Below, in pieces: positions 13,301 to 23,100 of a DNA stretch of 64,000 nucleotides. The translations under genes and the position numbers were made by a program. The notes beneath the pieces are model-generated. The model was not told the origin of the DNA. It saw only the letters and a program-made list of their open reading frames with translations, and ran no database searches. Source of the stretch: Rhopalosiphum padi (lineage: Eukaryota; Arthropoda; Insecta; Hemiptera; Aphididae); contig NC_083599.1 in assembly GCF_020882245.1 (NCBI RefSeq), positions 6,448,001-6,512,000 of the forward strand. The letters run 5' to 3'. Position 1 is the stretch's first letter. Each line of letters opens with the position of its first letter.

Positions 13301-13993
13301 TGTTTTTTTTTTTAAATATTATTTAATATTTTTGTTTTGGTATATATTAGAGTATTTGTGCATATTTTGTTTACTTTAGCCTATACAAATTCCAAGTCCT
13401 TGTTATACCATTCTATTTCAAACTTGCGAGTTAAAATTTAATTTCTGATAAGAAATTATAATATTAATTAATATAATATCCGATTAAATATCATAGTCGA
13501 TCAAAAAATAAACAACACTGAAGTTACCTAAGTAAGTAGTGATTCGCTTTATTCGTAGGTATTAGCTATTCTGTTGTTTCGTGGCGAGGAGATAAGAAAA
13601 AAATAGGTCAATCCTATCTCAAGGGTTTACCAAAGAATAATAAAGAATGAAAACGTCAAAACCGAAAACACACATGTTCGATTGACTGTATGTAAATTGA
13701 CGGTGTATATATAATATATATACTCAAAAAATACTTCGTTACTTTAATTCTCGCCGATTGTGGTCTGTATAATTTGGCCATCCCGTAAATAGCTTCTCAG
13801 AAAAACGATGTTTTTTTATTAGATTTAATTCGTAGTGCAAGCATTTTTAATCTAAAAATGAATATAATTGGCTACTTGAGTTTGAGACTATTGTCGATTT
13901 CGTCAGTTTAATTAAAAAATATTACTTATGTAAATGTTATAGCACATTAGGATGAAGTAAAATGTGTGATATATCTCTATCATGGCTATGTGC
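10360..13993. other. AT-rich DNA, no supported gene
   Basis: Short frames at 11023-11205 (plus) and 11478-11705 (minus) were examined and not accepted. The rest is AT-rich with poly-A runs. Confidence 0.5.
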
Positions 13994-14075
13994 GAGTTGA
14001 TTCCCGAGTACCTGTTTACCTACATCGATACTGTTAAGTTGATTCCCGGGTCATTATATATTTTTTTCGGTGAAG

Positions 14076-14089
14076 CCCAAAAGCGCAAA
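14076..14089 (+). repeat. Inner inverted repeat, left copy
   Basis: CCCAAAAGCGCAAA is the exact inverse of 14972-14985. Related AAAAGCG motifs repeat through about 14180. Confidence 0.7.
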
Positions 14090-14521
14090 TCGTTTATTTT
14101 TTTTCGATAGACCAAAAGCGAAAATTCTTTTTGCGCTTTTGTACATTAGTAGTGGGATAAAAGCGCAAAAATAAATTGTATTGCATGATACAATGTTGTA
14201 CCCGTTACACTATAAGTTTTATTTTAAAATGATTAATTAATAAATTAAATTCTTAATTTTAATTAAATATATAATATTTTTATAATTCAAAAATAAATCG
14301 AAAGTTATCGAGTTTAATTGAAGTTTAGTATTATCATATTGTATTTGATCGTAACAAATTACGATGACAGTTGTTAATCATCCGACATTTTGACGGAAAA
14401 CGAAAATATATTTGATAATCACAATATTGTAAAATATCAGGATATTCAGCGTGAATATTTCGTAATAATTGTTAACGAAAGACGACTGAATTTATTTCTG
14501 AGCGACTAAATAAAATTATTT

Positions 14522-14775
14522 ATCGTGAACTGATGGCAGTTGAAAATACAGACTTATTACACGATGATAATATGTCTGGTATAAAAAAATCTATGTATGG
14601 AGAACGTTGGATAATAATTCCTGCAGCACCTATTTCATTAAAGTAACTCATCTAACAATTAAAAATCAATAGTTTAACTACACATCGCAACGTAACATTT
14701 TGCCATGTAGATGAAGAGTCGAAAGTTATAGGTATTATTTTATGCGATGGTACATTTTATGTTTGTCTCATTAAT
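14522..14775 (+). pseudogene. Decayed MULE-type transposase fragment
   Basis: One frame reads DDNMSGIKKSMYGERW followed by IIPAAPISLK and a stop. This matches in style the linker after a FLYWCH zinc finger in insect MULE transposases. A nearby frame reads HVDEESKVIGIILCDGTFYVC with the DGTF signature that holds the first catalytic Asp of MULE enzymes. The gap between the two is too short and holds stops, so this is a deleted, inactive relic. Assignment rests on remembered family patterns only. Confidence 0.45.
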
Positions 14776-14971
14776 TTTGAGCAACTGTATACGATTTATG
14801 TTATACATAAATCAATGTATGTTCAAGTAATGTATTGTCAGTTAAAATTAACATTTTTTATTCATTTTATAATCACTAACTTCTTAATATTAATAACTAT
14901 ATGATTTTAATAAAATACACTTTATTTTTGTAAAATTAATTTGTGCTTATAACTGGTTAAAAAGGTTTTTT

Positions 14972-14985
14972 TTTGCGCTTTTGGG
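14972..14985 (-). repeat. Inner inverted repeat, right copy
   Basis: TTTGCGCTTTTGGG is the exact inverse of 14076-14089. A further TTTTGCGCTTATAAGC follows at about 15002. Confidence 0.7.
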
Positions 14986-15398
14986 TTGAATTTTAGTCAT
15001 ATTTTGCGCTTATAAGCTACAGTAATTTTTTTCAATAATTAGACAAATATGCAGCCTATTAGTGTAACCCAAGAGACACCACGAAGAGGTTGGCTGACAA
15101 GTTTTTCAAAAATGTTGTTCTTTTTAGTTTTTTCATATTTTGAAAATCATTCTATTTTTATTTATTTATTGTATTATTATATTATAATTTATTAAAAAAA
15201 TTATTTCTAAGAAAATTTGTAGTTAGGTAAAAAATTATTAGTAAAAAAATGCAAGCGCGCGGCGTTCTGTGTGGCGGTCGAACTTTTTACGGTCGTGCAG
15301 TCTATTGATATACAACAATTATAGGGAATCAACTCGTACATACCTTTTAATGACCCGGGAATAAACAAATATATAAAATAGATCTCTGGAATCAACTC

Positions 15399-16460
15399 AC
15401 TTATTGCATCTATTATTGTGGGCCTTTTATATTTTATTAATTTTAAAAGTTGATGATAACATAATAATAATATATCTTTATTGTTATTGTAATATTTACA
15501 GATATAAGCATAAATAAAATCTAAGTACGAACTTAACATCTCCTCAAAAGCTTATGAGGTGTGTCTGAGTAGAAAGCATCTAATAAGGACAAATAAAATA
15601 ATTATTTACACTATAAAAAGATATATGATTCTTAAAGAATTATTAAATGTATACCAATCTAAAATCGTTAAATTTACTTATTTTTATATTTTTGAATCCC
15701 GTTTTTATCTGAATTGTGAATTTGTGGAGAATATACCAAAATATATTTTAGTTTAAGTTTTATGCACCAATAAAAGGATTCTTGGTTTAGTTTAAATAAT
15801 TTGTAATATCTAATAATATCGATATTGAGAGAAATATTCGATATTCGATATCATCTAAAAATGTTTATATACATAAAAAATCAGTTTTATTAGATATTGC
15901 GTTCAATGCTTAATATATTTAAATGTTTATTTTACGAACGTGAAATGATATATCTAAAGAAAATATATTTCGAGTTAATTAAAACGAATCTAGAGATTCA
16001 AAGCGTAGTTTTGACCAAGATTATGTAATAAATTAAATCAAAAATAAATTCAACTTTCATTAAATATTATAAGGAATATAATATGAAATATGACATTTTT
16101 TTGACACGCATAAAAGTTTTAAATACTTGTAAGTCATAAGTTATAATTAATTAACTACTCGATTTGTATATTTAATTACAACCTCTAATTATTAGAATCT
16201 AAAATTTTTATTGATTTAATAAATTAGGTATATTACTTTTTTTTCTGTATTGTTAATTTGTTGTTACAGCAAATATAATCTCATGTCACAACAGTCCAAT
16301 TGAAATATTTTCAGTTTGATATTTGTGAGTCAGATAATATTATGTATGTTGGCATGCATTTGCTATCGATATTGTGTATCGAGAAATTTGAGTCCTTCAG
16401 GTTTTGGAAAAATTACCAATGATTTATTATAAAAAGCATAAAAAAATATTGACAGTTTGA
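15399..16460. other. AT-rich DNA, no gene seen
   Basis: The plus-strand frame at 15559-15756 has chance-like composition. Nothing splice-bounded was found up to the hAT insertion. Confidence 0.5.
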
Positions 16461-16468
16461 CGTGCAGT
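16461..16468. repeat. Left target-site duplication of the hAT element
   Basis: CGTGCAGT directly abuts the left terminal repeat. It is repeated exactly at 19925-19932. Confidence 0.95.
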
Positions 16469-16483
16469 CAGTGGCGCAACTAG
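16469..16483 (+). repeat. Left terminal inverted repeat of the hAT element
   Basis: CAGTGGCGCAACTAG is the perfect inverse of 19910-19924. Inside it the two ends diverge, but both keep a run of eight or more G residues when read inward. Confidence 0.95.
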
Positions 16484-16671
16484 AAAAAAATTTTGGGGGG
16501 GGTTGCATTAGTACAATATAATATATACATAAGATAAAATCCTGTATGGTTAATTATATAATTTATTACATAAATAATGTTAATATATTATTTATAAATC
16601 ATCATACATAACAAGAAATAAAATAATAAAGTCATAAGTATAGAAATAGTCATATTATGAATAAAAAACAC

Positions 16672-19406
16672 TTATAAATTAAGATTGAGTCTCCGTTTTG
16701 AAGTTTTAGCCATTTCATCAATAATCATTGATGGATCAACATTAATATCTTGGTGTATATTGAGGACTGCCAATCCATTTAGTCTCATTTGACCAGTAGT
16801 ATTTCTGAGATAATTTTTAAGTCGACGCAAGGATGAAAAAGACCTCTCTCCAGTAGCTGTTGTGACTGGCAGTGTAATTAATATTTGCAATAACTTTGAG
16901 ATTAAAGGAAAAAAATCAGGATTACAATGGAAAAATAGTTCTGTTATTGTTGACGACAAATTTGGTGATTTGAATGCACAACTGTTATACCACAGTTTAA
17001 GTTCACCATAACCCATTTCTAAGCTAGTCAAATTGATGCTGTCACTTAATATATCAGTATAAAAATTGAACAGAATTTTGAAGTCCTCAAATGTTTCTTC
17101 AGATATTTGTTTGCTGGTCTTAGGTAATAAGCAGTTGAAATTTTTTAGTTTGGCCCTATGTTCAAGAAATCGTCCGTGTAGTTGTTCAAGAAAATTATCA
17201 AGAAATGGGATGAATGTTGAGATTCTATAATATTCTATTGGATTATTATTCATAACATTACTCCTATTTTTTTGTCGACTTGTTGTTCTTGGAACACTAA
17301 CAGTTATATCAAAACTACTACAGACATCCTCTACTTCTTTAAATATTTTTTCAAACTCAGCATTAGCGTTATCACGGATTTGTTTTATAGTTGATTGAGT
17401 CATATCAGCAAATTCTAGAGCAGATTCTAAATCTAAGTTTTCAGTTTGAAGAAATTTGCTCAAAGGAGCACTTATTGAAAATACTTTTACTAATATCAAT
17501 AAGGCTACTTGAAACCTTAATTGATGGATGGAGGAACTAAGTTGGTTAGCTAAAGCAGAAGTCTCATTATCTTTCCAAGTAGATATTTCATTAAGTGCAT
17601 CCACAACTGCTGGTTGAAGTTCATGAAACACAAGTACAGCGTCATGTCGCTCAACCCACCTTGTAGGGCAAAACTTTTTTAGTTTTTTCAATTTTGATTC
17701 ATGTAGTTCATTCTGAATTGATATTTTGAGTACATTTTGTCTTTTAGGATAGCCAAAAAAGTTACATATAGCTTGCATTGTGCCCATACAGTTTCGAATA
17801 TCAGTTACATTACAACTAAACGAAATAGCCAAGTTTAAACAATGTGCTCCACAGTGGATATATAAAGCCATTGGATATTTATCATTGATATGTTTTTGTG
17901 TTCCATTAAATTTCCCGGACATAGCCGCCGCTCCATCATACCCTTGTCCAATTAAGTATTTCAGTTCGAGTCCCATGATCTCAAGATTTTGAAGTATAGT
18001 TTGTGCTAATGCTTTGCCACTTACATCAGTAACTTCCACAAATTGTAAAAAATCTTCTCTAATTTTTTTTTGTTCTAAATTAACATAACGCACACAAATG
18101 GTGAGCTGTTCTTTATTGGAGATGTCACTGGTCTCATCAGCCAATACAGAAAACCCTTTGGCTTTGTTTACAGCACATACAAGATTTTGTAAAATAAGAT
18201 TATTACAAGCAGAAAGTATCTCATTTTGTATTTTCCAGCTCAGATATGTTGCATTTTTTGCGCAAGAAGTTAAATGACTCTTTAAATATTCATCTCCAGC
18301 ATCTATTCGAAACCGAAGTAACTGTCTAAAATTTCCATCGTTACATTCAGGCTCATTAATATTCTCATTAGCATTTAATAACATTTCGCTGTCCCTATGG
18401 CCTCTTAAGGCTATACCTTGCCTTCCACAAAATATAACTGTTTTTACTATTGGAATAACCTTTAACCGGTTTGCTTCAATTTCTTTTTTAAGCATAGTGT
18501 TAATTTGAATATTTATTGAATCAACATTTTTCGATTTGACTGCCAAAAAATGATCATAACGATATTGACATGTTTTATGATAATTACTTTCTGAATGAAG
18601 TTTGAAGTATCCTTTATCACCTAACGCCTTCTTCCAGTTGTCAAATTTTTCTAATACTAATTTTCCTAGATTCTGATGTCCTCCTTTACCTACACCATCA
18701 TTTGGACTGAAAAATACACAAGTTTTACAGTACACACCATTTTGCTCAAATGAATAATGAAGCCATTTAAATTGAAAAAACCATGCAATTTGACATTTCA
18801 GATTTCTTTTTCCAGTTTTAGGAAAAATATAGTCTGGAGTGGGATGCTTAAGCTTTGCCAATGCTGTAATTTTTTCATCTTCAGACAACTAAAATAAAAA
18901 GCACCAAAAGCTTAATAAGTACTAATAAGCAATAAACAAAAAACTCATTATTATACTATACACACTTTCTTTCCAACATAAAATGATATGTCATTTTCTA
19001 TATTTTTTTCAACTGCATTAACAACATCACAAGTGCTTGGCTAGTTTGAAGCAAAGCAATAAATAATAATTAGCAAATATTAGGGTACTTTAAAATTCAA
19101 GCAATCATAATTAAAAAAAAAAATGTAATATATTTATCATCTACTTTGAAAAATATTATTGGCTGCATGCCTACATGCTGGACTGTTCATAATTATTTTA
19201 AAGTCATAAGCAGATAAGACTATAAGAGAAATTATACATTAAATTTTTTTTTAAATTTAAACATTACTTACCATCATTGAAACAGAACTATTTTCTACTA
19301 CACACTCATCTTCTTTGAATGGTGATGTAACACTATTACTGGTAGTTTCTTTGATGATTTTTGGAGTTTTTGTAAAGAAAAAATCATTTATTTTTCGTTT
19401 TGCCAT
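16672..19406 (-). CDS. hAT transposase, zinc finger MYM-type protein 1-like, two exons, about 783 aa
   Basis: This should be the DDE-type enzyme that excises and reinserts its own element in the nucleus. Exon 1 is 19406-19272 (45 codons from ATG, starting MAKRKINDFF, a basic start). It ends at a GTAAGT donor. The intron is 19271-18889 and ends TTTTAG. Exon 2 is 18888-16672 (738 codons, phase 0). The order is: TTF-type zinc finger with Cys at about 77, 99 and 102; DUF4371-like RNase H core with Asp in VLADETSD (about 296) and Asp in GYDGA (about 363); CxxH in CGAHC (391-394); the conserved CPTRW (about 452-456); and the C-terminal hAT dimerisation region with Glu in TGERSF (about 726). The length is normal for full ZMYM1-like hAT transposases. 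A leftward poly(A) signal (AATAAA on the minus strand) lies near 16561. Exon 2 read alone starts with TTG, which is explained by the splice. Family assignment is firm; activity is inference. Confidence 0.93.
18889..19271 (-). other. Transposase intron
   Basis: GTAAGT donor at 19271 and a pyrimidine-rich TTTTATTTTAG acceptor ending at 18889. It is about 383 bp, AT-rich and without a continuous reading frame. Confidence 0.75.
19272..19406 (-). CDS. Transposase exon 1 (N-terminal 45 codons)
   Basis: The frame opens with ATG at 19406, runs 135 nt with no stop and ends in CAATGATG followed by GTAAGT. It is rich in Lys, Ser, Thr and acidic residues and joins the long exon in phase 0. This exon supplies the only ATG near the start, because the long frame begins right after an acceptor. 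Confidence 0.8.
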
Positions 19407-19909
19407 TTGTATAAATTATTATGATTGTGATAATTTACCTTTAACTAAACAATGAACAATGGATATAAAATAGTTTTAATTTTCGTACTGACTACACGGT
19501 GTACTCAGTTTTAATCGAGATTCGAGATCATAATATTGTTATCAAATTCGATTTTATCTGACGTGATGAATGGTATATTACATAGAGTATCATAAAGGCA
19601 CCGCGCCGTATCGATAAATATTGACGCTACCAATGCCTCATTTTATAGTGTGACCATTTTCAGTGAAACAAATTATGTATAACATTGACCGTACCCCGTC
19701 ACCAACCGGCCGGGTCCGGCGCATAGAGTAATATCACAGAACAATGGTAATATAGAGCAATATTGTTGATGAGCACTAGCGGATTAATTGTCGTAGACTG
19801 CCTCTTTTATTTTACTCCTTTTTATGTGTTTTTAACTACGGCGGCTAAAAAACATAACACTAAGCCTCGGAAAAATTTCGGGCGGGGTCATAACCCCTTA
19901 ACCCCCCCC
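19407..19909 (-). promoter_or_regulatory. Transposon 5' region with presumed transposase promoter
   Basis: About 500 bp between the transposase start codon and the right end. It is more GC-rich than its surroundings near 19600-19740 and 19840-19890. No coding frame is visible. A promoter must lie here if the element is autonomous, but no single TATA box stands out. Confidence 0.5.
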
Positions 19910-19924
19910 CTAGTTGCGCCACTG
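19910..19924 (-). repeat. Right terminal inverted repeat of the hAT element
   Basis: CTAGTTGCGCCACTG is the perfect inverse of the left end and is preceded by a nine-base C run. The transposase promoter should lie between this end and the start codon at 19406, because the gene is read leftward. Confidence 0.95.
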
Positions 19925-19932
19925 CGTGCAGT
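19925..19932. repeat. Right target-site duplication of the hAT element
   Basis: CGTGCAGT is identical to 16461-16468 and immediately follows the right terminal repeat. Confidence 0.95.
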
Positions 19933-20102
19933 ATCATAATAATATGATACGAAACAATCAAACCTGTAAAACAACGACGGTAAATTTTTCTATTGCTGTC
20001 ATTATAAAGTGTCTAAGATAGACAAAAGATTTTTAAAAATTGTAAATATATTCAGTAAACTATTGCACCTACCTTCAATACTGTATTATATGTTTAAAAC
20101 TG

Positions 20103-20178
20103 ATGTCTGATAACAATAAAAACAGTCGATCAATGTCAAACTTTACGTCTATCCTCTTCACCACAAAAGTACAAAAAA
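20103..20178 (+). CDS. Tentative first coding exon of the coiled-coil gene
   Basis: ATG at 20103 opens a Ser/Asn-rich frame (MSDNNKNSRSMSNF...). A GT at 20179 gives the phase 1 needed to join the next exon, but its context, GTTATT, is poor. The frame stays open to 20306, so the true donor or an extra exon may differ. Confidence 0.3.
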
Positions 20179-23100
20179 GTTATTTGTTTATAGGAATAAA
20201 AACTCAGTTTGCAAAATTGTCTACCTGGTTTACATTTACTTTCTATACCCCATCAATTGATTTTTATACATCATTGTCATATAATATGTCATTTCTTTTC
20301 GCTTGATCTTTTACAATTCAATATTGCAAACCTTCCAATGATAAAAACATATTCATATTTAAACATTATTAAAAGTAATTATCATCAAAATAAATAAAAA
20401 CAATTAAATTAGGAGTAATAATAGTATAATACGTAATTTAACGAAAATGGATATTGTACATTATATTATTATGATATGAATGTTAAATAATGATGTAATA
20501 AAGTAAAATTTCAATAGAAATAGTTAAAAATATATTTATAAATACAACAATAATGCTACATTTTTTAATATCGAATACAATATCTAAACAATTTAACACT
20601 GTATAATTTGAGTTTTCAGAGCCATTCTTTTAATGTTACCAGGCTGATTGAGTTCATATTTTCGACATCATTGACAAATTTTATTTTATTCTATGCATAT
20701 TTCATGGAAAATTTTATTATATTTTCTTGTTGCTAAGCATTCCCATTTTTTCATTTCATCTGGCCGTCAAGTCGATAAACACTCTAATACCATAGTTTGT
20801 TTTGCAATCTTGATGTAGCGATGATTGTCTATGTTATATTTCGTTTTACATTGAGTTATTATTTATTTATATTTATAAACTGGAAAATCTAAATAAGAAA
20901 GGATTTACTGTGATAAAAATTAACTATATATTGTTACGATAGATTATGACCCGTATGTCGAACATATTTTATTTTTCCACAATTTATTAATATCATTGTT
21001 CAATATTGTAGATGAAATATCATTATCCGAAATGATGAAAACAATACAAAGTTTGTATGTAGAAACACAAAAAGTTTCTAAAATTATTAAAAAAAAAAAT
21101 CAAGAATGTACTGAAATGAAAGTCAGTCTCAATAGGCTAAATACACAAATAGAAAAACAAAGTTGAACCATAATGAAAATAATTTTTCAGCTAAAACTAA
21201 AATCTTATATTTTTTTAGTTTTGTTTAAAAAAAAGTTAACAAATGAAATAAATAATATTGATAAAACTAAAAAAGAATACGAAGATGAACTAAAAGAAAC
21301 TCTATACAACAATAAAGTAATGACGTCAAAGATTAATTATCAATTTGAAGAAATACAAAGATTATTGGGTGAGTTAAAGTTTGAAATAAATAATAGATTG
21401 ATATTATAGAAGCAGCAAAGTAATTTGATTATTTATGCAATGATTGAATTTTAAATGCAATAACTATATTTTAGATTATTTTTTTTTTAATTTTTTTTTT
21501 TTTTTTGTATACGTAAATACTTTGATTTAATTTAATTTAATTGGAATAAGTAATCGGTATAATTAAAATGCAAATAGTAAATTTATAAAAATAGCCTATT
21601 ACACAAACATAATTATTGTTCAATGCGCTTTTCAAAATAATTTACGATGATTAACTGTGGAGACTAGGATTTTTAACCAAAAAATATTAAATATGATAGC
21701 CAACTTGTGAAAACTAAGCATGATAGAAATTAATATAGAAAAAAAATATTTTGATAACAACAATATTGTTGTATTTAAAAAAATTTGGGATTTTTCAGAT
21801 GAAATTAAAAATATGTATACGATTTTTTTTTATATGCGTTTAAAGTTTAAATTGTTAAGAAATTATTATAAAAATTATGATAATATAATTTAGTTAAAAC
21901 TAATCGTTTTTAATTTTTAATACCGAAATGAATATTTAATAAAAGATTCTTCACAAGTTTTATGCTGGAAAATATCTATAGAATTAATAGAAGTTAATAC
22001 AGTTATAAATTTTATTTTTGTTTAGTTTTTCTTTTAACTATTGAAAAATCTTTAAAATTTAATACTATATTCCTAATAAATTTTTATTATAGCAATTGAA
22101 AAATATTTCGATGTTTAATTTTTATAGTTGAGACACAATTCATTCATATTGAAACCAAAAACTCTAACAATATATAAGCATATTTTTTTTTAAATATTCG
22201 ATGTTGGAGTGTATGCAAAATTATATATTTAAACGAAGATTATCAATGTTATAGTTATTTTGTTATAATTCAAAAATATTAATCGCAAGGACTTAAAACT
22301 TTTGTGTATATTATAAATTTTGCTATCTACAGTGAAATTTTCAAAATATGTATATATAAGTTATAAGTTATTACATATTTATACAATGAACCTAATTGCA
22401 TTGTTTAGGGTAAGTGTGGTATTGATTCAAAAGTTAATAATAAAAATATAATATATTAAGTACTTATATTATATTATTAATATAATATATAATATAAATT
22501 CAATGTTTTTTAGAAAATATTAAATCAACTTACTGTAATTTTACTAGACAAACTAAATACTTTAATAGCTATATCAAACAAATACCATGAAATAAACTAA
22601 ATAAGATAATATGCTGAAAAATTGTTTCCGTTCATAATTATTTTTCGTATACAATGATATAAAATTGAATTTAAATTTAACACATCTGTCATCAAAGGAA
22701 CCCACTTGACACCTACTATACAGCAGAGTGGTATTCATTTGCCTACCTTTTATTTAAATTACTATTTTAGGATGAAATAATTAATACGACGTTATGTTTC
22801 ATGAAATATTAACTTAAACACTTTGAAGACAAGGGATTTTATACTATACATATTTTACCTTTGATTTTTATTGATAGCTGAAAAAGACGACAAAAGTGAA
22901 TTCATTGATCAGCAAATGAAATTTACTAATGGAAATTGTACCAACAAAACAGCCACACTATTGTCAAAGGTATATAATAATACAATTAAATGCCACTTAT
23001 CAGTTGTTATTAAAAATTTAATGTTAATTAAAAAGTGTTATTCGAACAAAATAATAATAAGTTAGGTTAATTGTAGAGATTGGAAAATGAAAACGAAGAC

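Larger units (their letters stand above)
13994..15398. mobile_element. Composite inverted-repeat element containing a decayed MULE
   Basis: Outer arms carry GAGTTGATTCC at 13994 and, inverted, ending at 15398. Each arm also has a second inverted copy of TTCCCGGGTCATTA (about 14043 and 15341-15360). Inside them a 14-bp perfect inverted pair, CCCAAAAGCGCAAA, lies at 14076-14089 and 14972-14985, with further AAAAGCGCAAA copies nearby in both orientations. The core keeps fragments resembling a FLYWCH/MULE transposase. A clean target duplication was not found. It is either one MULE with modular long ends or a MULE nested in an older repeat. Confidence 0.55.
16469..19924 (-). mobile_element. Complete hAT-superfamily DNA transposon (ZMYM1-like), apparently intact
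   Basis: Both ends carry the same 15-bp inverted repeat, CAGTGGCGCAACTAG (16469-16483 and, reversed, 19910-19924). Each is followed by a G-rich run toward the interior. The element is bracketed by a perfect 8-bp direct repeat, CGTGCAGT, at 16461-16468 and 19925-19932. An 8-bp target duplication is the hallmark of hAT insertion. The 3456-bp interior holds a single minus-strand transposase gene in two exons with no visible stop or frameshift. The perfect duplication, matching ends and open frame together suggest a young and possibly still autonomous copy. It lies about 180 bp upstream of the first ATG of a candidate host gene on the plus strand, so it may have landed in that gene's promoter. 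Confidence 0.96.

Noticed and set aside
15207..15756. Two frames right of the MULE relic
   Set aside because: Ile/Tyr/Lys-rich chance frames; the first overlaps the element's right arm.
17780..17992. Plus-strand frame inside the hAT element
   Set aside because: Antisense shadow of the transposase frame.
20615..20760. TTTTCAG-bounded frame reading SHSFNVTRLIEFIF
   Set aside because: Considered as an extra exon of the coiled-coil gene, but it runs into a hydrophobic, AT-driven stretch and a stop with no suitable donor.
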